Program-made: the position numbers and the translations under genes
Assembly (NCBI RefSeq): GCF_910592395.1
Contig: NC_088312.1
Span: 4,962,001-5,022,000 of the forward strand
DNA length: 60,000 nucleotides
Source: Lineus longissimus
Taxonomy: Eukaryota > Nemertea > Pilidiophora > Heteronemertea > Lineidae
Direction: 5' to 3'
The notes under the pieces: model-generated
Told to the model about the DNA's origin: nothing
The model's database searches: none
What the model saw: the letters and a program-made list of their open reading frames with translations, nothing else
Part shown: positions 11,206 through 25,400 of the stretch, one piece after another
Position numbering within the stretch: the stretch's first letter is position 1
Layout of the letters: every line of letters starts with the position of its first letter

Positions 11206-13801
11206 ATTAACAAGATATACTTGTTTACCTTACTATCCCCCCCCCCCACTGGCCCCTGTCTCTGCCAGCCACTTGTGACCTATTGACCTATAGTTATTAT
11301 AATATGGGATAAAGCTGTGCAAGCTCGCTTATGCAATTCTGACTTGATGCAAATTAGACCTAGATGACTCAGTAAATGCTACATTTCCTTTCAAATACCA
11401 AAGGATTGGATTATGAAGAACCCTTTTGAAAAGAGATTTTGAAAATTCCCACTTTTCGACTATCAACCTTCGACAATGCCCAAGGCCAAATCATGCAAAT
11501 AGATTGTCAAGCATGAATTAGTCAAATGAATGCAGCATTCCGATTTACATTATGTCCATGATAACTGGCGTCAAACCAGCCATACATTAATGATGATATG
11601 TACAGTATTTGTGCATGCAGATGTTGTCTAGTTGAAATGAATCACCGGTACTATGTGAATGAGAATTGGAGCACTCACACCTGAAGTGGTCTCCCACTTT
11701 TACCTGCCCAGTGACATGGACTGCTATAGATAAACTGGAGTTTTCTGTGGAACAATCCCGAAAAGGATGGCTGATGAGAATAATGATGGTGAGTATCAGA
11801 ATTCTTACATCAACCACATGGTGACTGTGGTCATTTTTTAAAGCTTGAGGGATGACAAATTCCCTCAAGGCCTACAACTCATTCAGGTAAGAAATTATGC
11901 ACTACTTTCTTGTACAGTCATGACAAGTGCATGTCTGTATCCTCTGATACAGATTTACAACCCCCCCTTTACCTCCCAGAGAGCAAATAACACCACATCA
12001 CAGTATGATCACTGAGTCCAGCTCCTGCTAAAAGGGATGTTACTTCTGATCATAGTTGACAGCAAAGGGACAATGGGAGGAGTAGGACAAACTTTGCATT
12101 TCATGGACATCACTATTTTATATCCAATAATCAGATTCTTTAGATAACTGAGGTTAATGTCTTCTGTCAAAAGACCCCATCCCAAAATTAATCATACTAG
12201 TATGATATTTTCACAAGGGCGAAATTCTTTGAAATATTTAGTCTAACTTTCGTTTCTTATGACTTAAACAATTGACCCCACATTCAATACACAGGTATAG
12301 TAATCTAACATGATACATGATATCCCTGAGAATATCAATGTTCCATTGACCCCAATAATCTACAGGTTGGTGTGCAATATCATGTTTACCCTTTCCATAA
12401 TAAAATGGTCAACATGATAAGATTACAAGAATAAATCATCACAGTCGCAGTTAGTAAATAATTATTTGCGCAGATATGTTAACCCTCCATTTTGGTTCAA
12501 TCACTAGTGTTCTTTATATATTCATTGGAAAGTTTGCTCACTAAATTGATATGAAACTGAAAGTTAATCCTGTTTATTTTATTAGAATAAATGCCCCCCC
12601 CCATCTTCTGATAATGTAACACATATACCTAATACGCAAGGGTTGAAGTAATAAATGTAGCTATAGTTTTTTAAATATCATTACTCTTAAAGACTAAAGC
12701 CCTTAAAAACACGTTTAAGGAACAGTTCCTTCATTGTAAAAAACAATTCACTGAATTACGTTCACTCAACTGAACTTCTAAAAATGTTTGGTCAATAATA
12801 CCAAGGGCAGGGCCAAGTTTTTTTTCTTTACAATTGGACGAACTTTTCCTTTATTCATCCCATTTTGTTTGAATTTTTTACTGTAATTTCTGAGAATTCA
12901 TTGCTGCTCAAATTTACTGATAAATAAGGAAGGATGGGCAAATTCCCAGACATCACAAATTGTGCAACAGCATTCTTAACCTGACAGATGACAAATCAGA
13001 AGATAATATTGATCAATATTTAGAATATTCGCCTAATGAATATTTATTAGTTAAACAAGGAAGTATTTCTCCCTGAGTCACAACCAACTTGGGACATTAC
13101 TGCACAAAGAAAAGAATAGATCCATGCCCCACAATGCCGGCCCAATACAATCAAGCCATGTAATCTAATGGGGCATGTATTAGTCAATGCTTTACTATAT
13201 CAGTGTGGCTTGACACAAGGACCATGACACATGGCACATGCACACACAAACCTATACGATAGGAACCTGATCGATCACGAAAAATGGAAGAACGGATTGG
13301 TAAGTTAATACAAAATAAGTTGGCTTCATATGATGTGGTCTAGTCTTGACCAAGGTAAAGCCTGAAAGCATTGAAAAGCAAAAATATTCTCTCAGTAGCC
13401 CACCTTTGAGGACACAGGAAAGTGGCTGAGATGCCACCTGCGAAGGTTCACCCAACCCCGCCTCGTCCAAAAGTCTGAACTTTTCAGCTGGAGGAAGCCA
13501 TTGGTTCATGTGACCTCCGGGCCATGTGTGTCAAGATTGTGAAGACTGAAATTGCACCTGGAATGCATAACCATCTCCGTCATCAGAGTAGGCCGACGAC
13601 AGGCATCATCACATTCTTCTTAGGTAGGCCTCTCAATGGAAACTTCTATGCAGTCTTTGTTGAATGGTTCGCCTTCTTCATCAAGGTGCAAGATCTTGAC
13701 GCCACAAAAAGCTAGTTTCTAGCTGGGAACAATGAAGTCCTCGTAATATCAATTGAATGTGTTACTGAAATTCTTATCCTTATTCTTTTTTCTCGTTGCA
13801 G
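11206..13801. other. no exon recognised between receptors A and B
   Basis: No signal peptide, CUB, kringle or lectin exon with phase-1 splice sites could be found. A C10 tract lies near 11239. Open frames at 13252-13509 (minus) and 13524-13715 (plus) have no family resemblance or matching splice phases. This matters because receptor B would need an ectodomain from here or from receptor A. Confidence 0.45.
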
Positions 13802-14862
13802 CACTCATAATCGGCCTGAGCGTTGGTGTGGTCGGTGCTGTGGCGATTGTGGTTTTAGTCGTGGTGGCGTACATTTGTTGTCGAAAGTAAGTAGGACTTC
13901 TCTTGGCCAGAAAATGTTAAGCTTAACACATTCTTCTATTTGTACAGTAATGGGGAGGAAACTATCACGAGGAAACTTCTGCCGACAGAGAGAGTTGTCC
14001 TCTCTATCACATGAGGGTTCTGATCAGCTGAACACTCAAGGCGATTAACCTATTAGTTTTCAACACTGTCCATTGGGTCATGGGTAGCCTGGTAGCACAG
14101 TGGAAGAGCTTTCCACTTGTGATTGGAAGGTTGTGGCTTTGAGGCTTGGTCAGTGCACTTTCAACTGGCCAGAAATTGCAAAGAGAAGCGCTCCTTGGTT
14201 TCTACAAAAGGTTTCTGGATTACACTCTGAAACGAATGTAAAGCGCTTTGAGACAGCACAGTTGCACAGTATAAAAGTTCTATATAAGAATTTCCTTTTC
14301 CTTTTCATTTCATACCCAATGTCACAGCCCAGATATATAATCTCTTAGCACGTCATCTTAACTACCAAAGCTCTTGATTTCCAGAAAATGCACTTGCTTA
14401 GAAGCCAGTAAATTGCCCACCCAGAAGTCTAAAACAAAGGAAGACTACACGTATGTTCAAGCAGACCATGACATTACGCAGGTACCTTCAGAAAGAGATG
14501 ATGGGATGGTGGATAACATATTGTATGAACCCATGGGTGTACCAAATTCTACAGGAATGACGACAAGGACAGGCGGTACAGTTTACGCTGATGTGCAAAT
14601 CGAATCGAACAATATGGGAGGGCAAAATGGCAGCTACATTAGACAGGAGACGCCAAGTGTTGTGTATAGTGAAGTAAGAGTGAATCCAGAAACTGTATAT
14701 TCGGAAGTGCAACCGAACCCCGACTCTGCAGACACAGTTGCGAAACAAAATCCTGACTCTGCATATAGTGATGTGACTGTGAAGGCCAATGTTGAGGCTC
14801 CGTACTCTGTTGTGAATAAGAGTTTTAAAAGGCCACCACTGCCTCCCAAAGCACTTGTGTAA
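13802..14862 (+). CDS. receptor B module: TM exon plus ITIM-like tail, no ectodomain found
   Basis: The transmembrane exon 13802-13886 begins in phase 1 and ends in phase 2. It codes ALIIGLSVGVVGAVAIVVLV, then a Cys-rich basic edge (YICCRK). It joins the tail exon 14385-14862, about 158 aa. The tail has DYTYV, NILYEPM, TVYADV, VVYSEV, TVYSEV, AYSDV and PYSVV; VVYSEV and SAYSDV fit the ITIM consensus [SIVL]xYxx[IVL]. It ends with KRPPLPPK, a class II SH3 ligand (PxxPxK). The TM exon resembles that of receptor C most. No start codon, signal peptide or stalk was found in the 2.6 kb upstream. The acceptor phase equals that of receptor A's TM exon, so it could be an alternative tail of A. A short ectodomain exon may also have been missed, or the module is an orphan. 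Confidence 0.7.
14083..14300 (+). mobile_element. tRNA-derived SINE in the B intron
   Basis: The head (GGTAGCACAGTGGAAGAGCT and the following 60 bases) aligns with the element at 16948-17040, including the shared GATTGGAAGGT/TACTGGAAGGT and CAGTGC words. The 3' part contains AAAGCGCTTTGAG and ends in CTATATAAG, as in the conserved tails of many invertebrate SINEs. Pol III A-box-like and degraded B-box-like sequences are present. It is not a functional tRNA gene. Confidence 0.6.
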
Positions 14863-16495
14863 TGACATTTCAGAAACTGATGGTGCTGATGAAATATTTG
14901 AAGACACTGCTACAGAGTGTAACCTTGCGCTGAAATCAACTGAACATCAAAGAGAACAGCGGGTGGGTTGTTGCATGAAACTGCTTGATACCTCACCTTC
15001 TTTTCACAGGCATAGATGTGGGCTTATCTGTAAACCTATCTAAGACATACTGAAGGAATCTGATGCCTGTGAAAACAGCGCAAGGACTGAACTGCTTTAT
15101 GCTACTGAAATCTAATGATACTGCCTTATATGTGTAGTTTTGTACATTATTAGAAACACAGATTGGATTTTTGTGATTGAGCAAATGACATGGATGATTT
15201 TGTGATGGTGAAGATTGAAAATGCGTATGCTTGTCTTGGTTTCAACCAGAAAAGGTGGTGGCAGCACTGCAATACTGCTGTTGTGTTCCACCCTTCAAGA
15301 ATGGTATCTTGGAATGCCTTTTCATAATGAGAATTCTGACTTTTTTATACAAAGTAGCAATAGGGTTTTAATCCAAGATATTTCATGGAGACAATTAAGG
15401 AACATTGTTTATACCTGTAGTTGATAATCATAATACAATAGCTGACAAAATTATGTTCTATGCTTTTCTATATACAGTTTTATGACAAGTATGATAAAAA
15501 GAGTTTTCTTATAATTTGTTGTTTTCTTATTCATTTCCAAGTGGAATATAAACCACAGTCATCAAGGCAGTGGTAATACACAGCATGAAATGCTTATGTG
15601 GAGAGACCTTCATCTGCCCTTATTTCAAGGGATAACCTGCAAGTGTTTGTTCATGTCACTGTGTTTTGGCAAGCACAATGTCAAATTTTGAGGGCCTAAA
15701 TAAGGCTCTGTGATCGCACCATCCTCCGTACGTTATTCACCCAGAATGACTGCCAGTGAACAGAATAACTTTTTGGTCTCCCGACAGTTATTTCACTAAC
15801 GATACCTCGATACAGTATTGAAAACAATAGCTCAGAGACCACAAGACCCTACCTGATACTTTGTTAAGATAACAAATATCACTATTTGTTTATCCCAGAT
15901 GTGTTATGAAAATATATCATGAACTCTACGCTGCATGGGGATCACCCAAAACATACTCAAGGTGTCCACCAAATTGTAATTTCTCATACAGAAAAAGCTG
16001 TTGACCTTTTTGATATGAGATAGTCCTCCCAGAAAAAAGAACAAAAATGCTTAAAAAACAGCAGAATTTTGATATTTTGCCAATTGATAATATAAAACTT
16101 TTTTGGTAGGAAACAGCCTAATAATTTGTTAAGGGCATTTGGGCTAATTAAGTTTCCTAATGCATTTGAAAAGCTTGTGGATCAATCATAACAATATGTT
16201 GATAGATTTCTTTCAATCATGCCCCAGTAGAGTAGCCTCAACAGAACCATACACGTAAACAAGGAACTGACAAATAGGAACAATAACCAAACAATAGCCA
16301 AGCAAGTTGGGAGATCGTGCAAGCCGAGGAGATTTACATATTCTCGGCTTGCCGTACAAGGTGTATGAATTTCATCACGATTTGGGCGTGTTTGTTTGTT
16401 ATTAATATTCCTCAAGGAATATCACCAAATTCGTAAAAGAATGGCCCAGGCTGATCAAATCTGGATTCTTCTGATGAGGAGCAGCTAGAATAAAG
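14863..16495. other. 3' UTR of B and intergenic DNA
   Basis: No coding exon seen. The first few hundred bases are presumably 3' UTR of receptor B. A minus-strand frame at 16182-16415 has no splice support or family resemblance. The promoter of receptor C must lie near the right end, but I see no clear TATA element. Confidence 0.4.
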
Positions 16496-19400
16496 ATGGA
16501 TTTATGGAACTGGTCGCTTCTTTTTGTGCTGCTGGCTTTCATATTGACTGGTAAGTGAATGACCCAACATAGGTGTTTAGAACTAGTTTCTTTGGCTATT
16601 CATTTGTTGAGGGGGGGGGGGGGGGCTCGCCCTGAATTGCGCAGGAAGGAAAATGGGGAGATGCTAATCTCTGCATGTTATGTTTTCTATGGAAATCAAT
16701 GATGACTGACACAACATAGATTTGAGAACAAGAAAACACCTAGAAGGTGTAAACGTCTGGAATGGTGAAATATAGATAAATTATTGTACAAAACAATTAC
16801 ATGGTTACAAGTACTAGCAAATTGACTTCTTTGAGTGAAACCATTACTTGTGTATTTCTAGTCACAAGTACGTATTGTGGCAACTTTGGATATATCAACC
16901 TCTAATTCATAATGCATTGATTCATGCATTACCCAATCAAAGTACAGGAAGGGTGGCGGCACTATGGAAGAGTTTCTAACTTGGTACTGGAAGGTCATGG
17001 GTTCAAGGCCCGGCCAGTGCCACATGGTACTTTCATCTGATCTGAGATGGTCAAATTTACATTACATCAGTAGTAGTGTATCATTTTCACAATTTCCAAC
17101 CCTTTTCACAAACCTTTCCCAACTATTGCCCTCAGGTCCAGTCCAGAATGAGGAGTGCATGGTGACACCTCAGGGCATCAGATACAGTGGGACAGTCGCA
17201 AAGACTGCCAACAACTTCGACTGTCTTCGCTGGGATGAAATGACCGAGACAGAGAAGGGACTCTATCCCTTGGAGAGCTACCCAGATTGTTCATATAGCG
17301 CAGCAGAGAACTACTGCCGGCAACCGTTCTTGTACGATAAAGCTGAGATGAAGATTTATAAGAACCCATCCCAAGCTGCTCCATGGTGCTTTACAACGTA
17401 CAATGGGACAAGGCAGAGGTTCACAGAGAAATGTCATGTGCCGTACTGCAGTAAGTGGAATAATCACATTACATGTACTTCTCAGCGAGATATCACATTT
17501 GCTAACTCTGTGGAAGGCAACCATGCTATGGTCCATATTGCACCTCACACCCTAGATACATAAAATTCAGAGGACAAGATGGCATATTGAAGTTTCAGGA
17601 TTACTCTGAACAACTTTTTGTTCTTTAACTATTTGAATTCAAGTACATCAGAAAACTTCATGGTCAATTCTTCTTTTTTTCTACATGTACTTCACAGGTC
17701 TGCCACCAATGGAAACTTGCTTCCATGCGGTCGTCAATGCCAATCCTACCAAGAGCCAAAAGAACTGCACCTGCTCTGTGATATTTCGAGACCACCTATT
17801 CATGGGAACATACTATACCTATTTCCAAGCAGAGTTTTTATATGAAGTTGATCAGAATGCGATATGCAGCGAGATGGTCCAAATTGTCTACGACTATGGT
17901 GATCTCCATAAGGACATTGCATGTAATGGGACTGCTGCTAGCAATCATGTCATTACAACCTACTCAACACTTTTTCGTGATATTGTGAAATTGGTATTCA
18001 TGAGTAACAAACCTTTGGGCACCCGTTACAGTATAAAGTACACTGGTAAGTAAACGCTCCAAGTCACCCTACTTTCTTAGGAACCAGTGTCATTTTCAGT
18101 GCCAAATAGAAGGGAAAGTTGTTGTAATCAACTGAGCACTACAGTGCAGAGAAATGGATTCTAAAAAGCTAAAATCATCAGATGTAGTTTTAGCTTTTCT
18201 GCCAAACAGATATCTTTCTGATATCCGCTTTGCAATTCTGTTCCAGGTGACAAGGCTTTTAACTTGACTGAGTGTGGTACATTACATCCCTGGGCAAGCA
18301 TAACACAACCAACAACACCAATAAAGACAAACCCACTCATGATAACAAAGTCTGCAACAGTTTGTCCTTCAAGCTCAACAGTGTCACTAACACCCAGTTC
18401 ATCAATATCTAAAACCACCTTGAGAAGTTCCTCAATCACACTCTCTACCTCAAGAATAGTAACAACTTCCCAGTATATCTCTTCCTTTCTAGTTATGTCT
18501 CCTGTTCCACCTGTGACTTCCCAATTTGTCACTATAACCACCACAACCAGTTCCTCGAAAACAAGTTCCTTCACATCAACTTCCTCCACTACACTCACTT
18601 CCTCAAAAATGATAACAAATTCCCAGTCTATCTCTTCCGGTCTGTCTTCTCCTCCAGCTACAACTTCCCAATATCTCTTTTCATCTTTCACAACAATCAC
18701 TTCACAACTTACAGCATCCTCTCCAACAACTATTTCAGCAACTCTGCCTAACAATCATCCAGCAACAATGTCCCAAATTGTTCCTCCATCCGTATCAACA
18801 GCATTATCAACTGCACATCTTACATTAACAAGAACTTCATACAATGTACCTTTCACTCCAACAAGAAGTTCATTACCTATATTTCCCACTACCACAACAA
18901 CTTTGCCAACCTTGAAATCTCTAACCTCGGCAACAACTTTGTCCACAACTTCACCAACCCAATCTCTAACCTCAGCAACAACTTTATCAACCAGATCTCT
19001 AACCTCAGCAACAACTTCACCAAACAAATCTCTGACTTCAACAACAACTTCACCAACAAAAACAGCCATATCAGGAACTACTTTATCTGATGTGTCATTG
19101 CCTACCCTAGCAATAACATCACTGAAATTTTCCTCTTCTTCATCTACAATTCCTTCTCAATTTGCGAGCGGAAGTCAATCTATTTTGAAATCAGCAACTA
19201 CAACACTTACTCTTCATGACCCTCATTCAAAGAGTGTAACACAAATAGTAACAACCTTCCAATCAGCCCAAACAGTTACAACAACACAACGAGTATCAAC
19301 ATCTCCTCTAGTGAATGCATCTACCTCCCAACCTATCAGTGTGTCACCAACTGTTTTAACCTCTCAACAAATGAGTGCAACACCAACTTCATTCAGCACA

Positions 19401-22400
19401 ATAGCAAATGGTTCAATCCCCCAAACAGCTATTTCCTCTCTGGCTCTTTCAACATCCCAATCAGTGGTTTCTCCATTTCAATCAGCGATGGTCACACCAA
19501 GTGTTTCAACCTATCAGACAGTGATTGCTTCAACCTCCCAACCAGTCGGCGCATCATCAGTTTCTCAATCAGCAGGTGCAACACCGACCGTTTCCACATC
19601 TAAATCTGTGATTGCAATGCCAACTGTGTCACTTGCTCGATCAGTCAATGCAACAAAAATGGTTTCAACTTCGCAGTCAGTGAATACAGCAATCTCCAAA
19701 CAAGTTAGTGTCCACCCAACTGTTTCAGGCTCTAAATCAATTAGTGCAACACAAACGATTTCGATATCCCAAACGGTGATTGCAACACCAACTTTATCCA
19801 CCTCCCAATTAGTTACTATAACACCATCCATTTCAACAACTCAATCAGTAAATGCATACACCTCCAAATCAGTTCCAACATCTCAATCAGTCAGTTGGAC
19901 ACCAACAATGTCAATATCTCCATCAATCACTGGGACACCAGCCATTTTAACATCTCTATCTGTTATTGGGCCATCAACTTTTTTAGCATCTCAAACAGAC
20001 TCTAGCATTCCAACTGTTGCAACATCTCAGACAGTCTCTCGCACTCCAACTATTGCAACATCTCAATCAGTCTCTGGCTCACCAACCGTTTTAACATCTC
20101 AAACAGTCTCTGGCATTCCAACTGTTGCAACATCTCAGACAGTCTCTGGCACTCCAACTATTGCAACATCTCAATCAGTCTCTGGCTCACCAACCGTTTT
20201 AACATCACAAACAGTCTCTGCTATTCCAACTGTTGCAACATCTCATTCAGTCTCTGGTATTCCAACTGTTGCAACATCTCAATCAGTCTCTGGCTCACCA
20301 ACCGTTATAACATCACAAACAGTCTCTGCTATTCCAACTGTTGCAGCATCTCATTCAGCCTCTGGCATTCCAACTGTTGCAACATCTCAATCAGTCTCTG
20401 GCTCACCAACCGTTTTAACATCTCAAACAGTCTCTGGCACTCCAACTGTTGCAACATCACAATCAGTCTCTGGCTCACCAACCGTTTTAACATCTCAAAC
20501 AGTCTCTCGCATTCCAACTGTTGCAACATCTCAATTAGTCTCTGGTATTCCAACTGTTGCAACATCTCAATCAGTCTCTGGCATTCCAACTGTTGCAACA
20601 TCTCAATCAGTCTCTGGCTCACCAACTGTTTTAACATCTCAAACAGTCTCTAGCATTCCAACTGTTGCAACATCTCAATCGGTCTCTGGCTCACCAACCG
20701 TTTTAACATCTCAAACAGTCTCTAGCATTCCAACTGTTGCAACATCTCAATTAGTCTCTGGTATTCCAACTGTTGCAACATCTCAATCAGTCTCTGGCTC
20801 ACCAACCGTTTTAACATCACTAACAGTCTCTGGTATTCCAACTGTTGCAACATCTCATTCAGCCTCTGGCATTCCAACTGTTGCAACATCTCAATCAGTC
20901 TCTGGCTCACCAACCGTTTTAACATCACAAACAGTCTCTGCTATTCCAACTGTTGCAACATCTCATTCAGCCTCTGGCTCACCAACCGTTTTTACATCAC
21001 AAACAGTCTCTGGCATTCTAACTGTTGCAACATCTCAGACAGTCTCTGGCACTCCAACTATTGCAATATCTCAATCAGTCTCTGGCTCACCAACCGTTTT
21101 AACATCACAAAGAGTCTCTGCTATTCCAACTGTTGCAACATCTCATTCAGCCTCTGGTATTCCAACTATTGCAACATCTCAATCAGTCTCTGGCTCACGA
21201 ACCGTTTTAACATCTCAAACAGTCTCTGGCATTCCAACTGCTGTAACATCTCAATCAGTCTCTGGCTCACCAACCGTTTTAACATCTCAGCCAGTCTCTC
21301 GCACTCCAACTATTGCAACATCTCAATCAGTTTCTGGCTCACCAACTGTTGCAACATCTCATTCAGTCTCTGGCATTCCAACTGTTGCAACATCTCATTC
21401 AGTCTCTGGCATTCCAACTGCTGCACCATCTCAGACAGTCTCTGGCACTCCAACTATTGCAACATCTCAATCAGTCTCTGGCTCACCAACCGTTTTAACA
21501 TCTCAAACAGTCTCTGGCATACCAACTGTTGCAACATCTCAATCAGTCTCTGGCTCACCAACCGTTTTAACATCACAAACAGTCTCTGGCATTCCAACTG
21601 TTGCAACATCTCAATCAGTCTCTGGCACTCCAACTATTGCAACATCTCAATCGGTCTCTGGCTCACCAACTGTTTTAACATCTCAAACAGTCTCTGGCTC
21701 ACCAACTGTTGCAACATCTCATTCAGTCTCTGGCTCACCAACTGCTGCAACATCTCATTCAGTCTCTGGCATTCCAACTGTTGTAACATCTCAGACAGTC
21801 TCTGGCACTCCAAATATTGCAACATCTCAATCAGTCTCTGGCTCACCAACCGTTTTAACATCTCAAACTTTCTCTAGCATTCCAACTGTTGCAACCTCTC
21901 ATTCAGTCTCTGACATTCCAACTGTTGCAACATCTCAAACAGCCTCTGGCACTCCAACTATTGCAACATCTCAATCAGTCTCTGGCTCACCAACTGTTGC
22001 AACATCTCAATCAGTCTCTGGCTCACCAACTGTTGCAACATCTCAATCAGTCTCTGGTATTCCAACTGTTGCAACATCTCATTCAGTCTCTGGCTCACCA
22101 ACTGTTGCAACATCTCATTCAGTCTCTGGCATTCCAACTGTTGTAACATCTCAGACAGTCTCTGGCACTCCAACTATTGCAACATCTCAATCAGTCTCTG
22201 GCTCACCAACTGTTGCAACATCTCATTCAGTCTCTGGCTCACCAACTGTTGCAACATCTCAATCAGTCTCTGGCTCACCAACTGTTGCAACATCTCATTC
22301 AGTCTCTGGCTCACCAACTGTTGCAACATCTCAATCAGTCTCTGGCTCACCAACTGTTGCAACATCTCATTCAGTCTCTGGCATTCCAACTGTTGTAACA

Positions 22401-25400
22401 TCTCAGACAGTCTCTGGCACTCCAACTATTGCAACATCTCAATCAGTCTCTGGCTCACCAACTGTTGCAACATCTCAATCAGTCTCTGGCTCACCAACTG
22501 TTGCAACATCTCATTCAGTCTCTGGCTCACCAACTGTTGAAACATCTCAATCAGTCTCTGGCTCACCAACTGTTGCAACATCTCATTCAGTCTCTGGCAT
22601 TCCAACTGTTTTAACATCTCAATTGGTCTCTGGCATTCCATCTGTTGCAACATCTCAATCAGTCCCTGGCACACCATCTGTTGCAACAACTCAACAATCA
22701 GTCCCTGGCACACCTACTGCTTCAACATCACCAACGACAGGCACACCACCACTTTCTGTTACCTCTCAAATAGGAGGATCAACTCCTCATACCTCCAAAG
22801 CAGCGGCCTCTTCTCCATCTAAGAGCTTGGCACAAACCATTTCAAAATATCAATCAAAAACATCTGTAACTCTTGCTCTATCCCAAACTGCAAGCGTACC
22901 ACAAACAGTTTCAACACCACTACATATAAGTGAATCACCCACTGTTAGTACAACTCAATCTCAAGGTATCTCAACATTACTAACGATTAGTACAGCTTCA
23001 ACTGTTAGTACAACTCAAATGCTTTCAACATCACCAACTGTTGGTACAACGTTGAATGCCTCACAAACACTTTCACCATCATCCACGGTCATCACAACAC
23101 AAGTGACTAAACGGCCAGTCAGTTCAATACTAACTGAGAGCAAGTTCAAGACTCCTTCAACAGCATTAACTGTTAGCACATTGCTCACACCACCAGGTTT
23201 TGGAACAACCAATACAGTAGGTGCCACTCAGACAGTTTCATCATCTACTGAGAGTAAATTACCAACCGTTAGTAGAATAACTGTGAGTGCATCTCAAACA
23301 GAGAGTTTATCTTCACCTCTGAGTGCATCACCAACTGTTGGTACAAGTCAACTTGTGAGTGCATCTCAAACAATTTCCACCTCATCTACATCTAGCATAT
23401 TAGCAGCTACCTCTCCACCTCTGGGTGCATCAAAAACAATTGGGGCATCATCTACACCTAGCATACCAAAAACTCTTCATACAAATCTACCTGTGAGTCT
23501 GTCTCAAACAATTGTGACCTCACACACACCTAGCATACAACCAACTGTTGGTACAAGTCCACCTTCGAGTGCGTCACAAACAATTGTGACCTCATTCACA
23601 CCTAGTACACCACCAACTGTTGGTACAAGTCCACATGTGGGTGCATCACAAACAATTGTGTCCTCACCCACACCTAGTATGTCACAATCTGTAGGTACAA
23701 CTCCATCAATGAAAACATCACAAACAATTGTGACATCCTCCACAACGAGTGAACCACCAACTGATGATACAAGACCCCACATGAGTACATCTTTTGTGAC
23801 CTCACTCACATCTAGCATACCACCGAGCGGTGGTACAAGTCCACCCGTGAGCGCATCTCATACAATGTCGACCTCACCTACACCTAGCATAGCTCAAACT
23901 CCACATGTGAGTGCTACAGAAGCCGTTGTGACATCACCCACATCTAGCATACAACCAACTGTCAGTACACGCCAGCCTGTAAGTGTATCTAAAACAGTTT
24001 ATACCTCAACCACAGAGAGTGTATCATCAACTGTTGGCACAACTCCACACGTGATTGTGTCTCGAACTATTTCAATATCACCAAGTCTATCACTAAGTGG
24101 TGGAATTCCCATCAGTGCATCTACAACAGTTTTCATCTCACCCACAGTGAGTATCTCAACTATCATTGGTACAAGTCCACCTGTGAGTGAATCTAAAACA
24201 CATTCAACCTTACACACAGTGAGAATGTCACAATCCGTTGGTAAAACTCTATTTGTTAGCCCATCCCAAACAATTTCAACATCACCAACAGTCACGGTAT
24301 CACTGACCAGTGGAAGTATAAGTGCATCTCATATAGCCTCAGCAACACCAACAGTGAGTGAATCATTGACATCAGTTGCCCCAAGTATGAGTGCATCTCA
24401 AATAGTTTCAACATCATCAACAGTGAGCGCATCGCTGTCTAGTGGAACCCCAAGTATGAGCTCATCTCAAATAGCCTCAACATCACCAACAGTGAGTAAA
24501 TCACTGGTTGGTGACACCCAAAGCATGAGCTCATCTCAAATAGCCTCAACATCACCAACAGTGAGTAAATCACTGGCTGTTGGCACCTCAAGTATGAGCT
24601 CATCTCAAATAGCCTCAACATCACCAACCGTGAGTAAATCACTGGCTGGTGGCACCCCAAGCATGAGCTCATCTCAAATGGCCTCAACATCACCAACAGT
24701 GAGCGCATCGCTGTCTAGTGTAACCCCAAGCATGAGCTCATCTCAAATAGCCTCAACATCACCAACAGTGAGTAAATCACTGGCTGTTGGCACCCCAAGC
24801 ATGAGCTCATCTCAAATAGCCTCAACATCACCAACAGTGAGTAAATCATTGGCTGGTGACACCCCAAGCATGAGCTCATCTCAAATAGCCTCAACATCAC
24901 CAACAGTGAGTAAATCACTGGCTGGTGGCACCCCAAGCACGAGCTCATCTCAAATAGCCTCAACATTACCAACAGTGAGTAAATCATTGGCTGGTGGCAC
25001 CCCAAGCATGAGCTCATCTCAAATAGCCTCAACATCACCAACAGTGAGTAAATCACTGGCTGGTGGCACCCTTAGCATGAGCTCATCTGAAATGGCCTCA
25101 ACATCACCAACAGTGAGTAAATCACTGGCTGGTGGCATCCCAAGCATGAGCTCATCTCAAATAGCCTCAACATCACCAACAGGGAGTAAATCACTGGCTG
25201 TTGGCACCCCAAGTATGAGCTCATCTCAAATAGCATCAAAATCACCAACAGTGAGTAAATCATTGGCTGGTGACACCCCAAGCATGAGCTCATCTCAAAT
25301 AGCCTCAACATCACCAACAGTGAGTAAATCACTGGCTGGTGGCACCACAAGCATGAGCTCATCTCAAATAGCCTCAACATTACCAACAGTGAGTAAATCA

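Noticed and set aside
13524-13715. possible stalk exon for receptor B
   Set aside because: Acceptor-like TTCTTAG is present, but no donor gives the phase-1 end needed to join the TM exon at 13802.
14083-17040. functional tRNA genes at 14083 and 16948
   Set aside because: A and B boxes are present but the stems do not pair into a full cloverleaf and the two copies share non-tRNA tails, as SINEs do.
19985-22720. CRISPR-like array of regular 36-bp units
   Set aside because: There are no unique spacers; units abut directly and code protein in frame in a eukaryotic gene.
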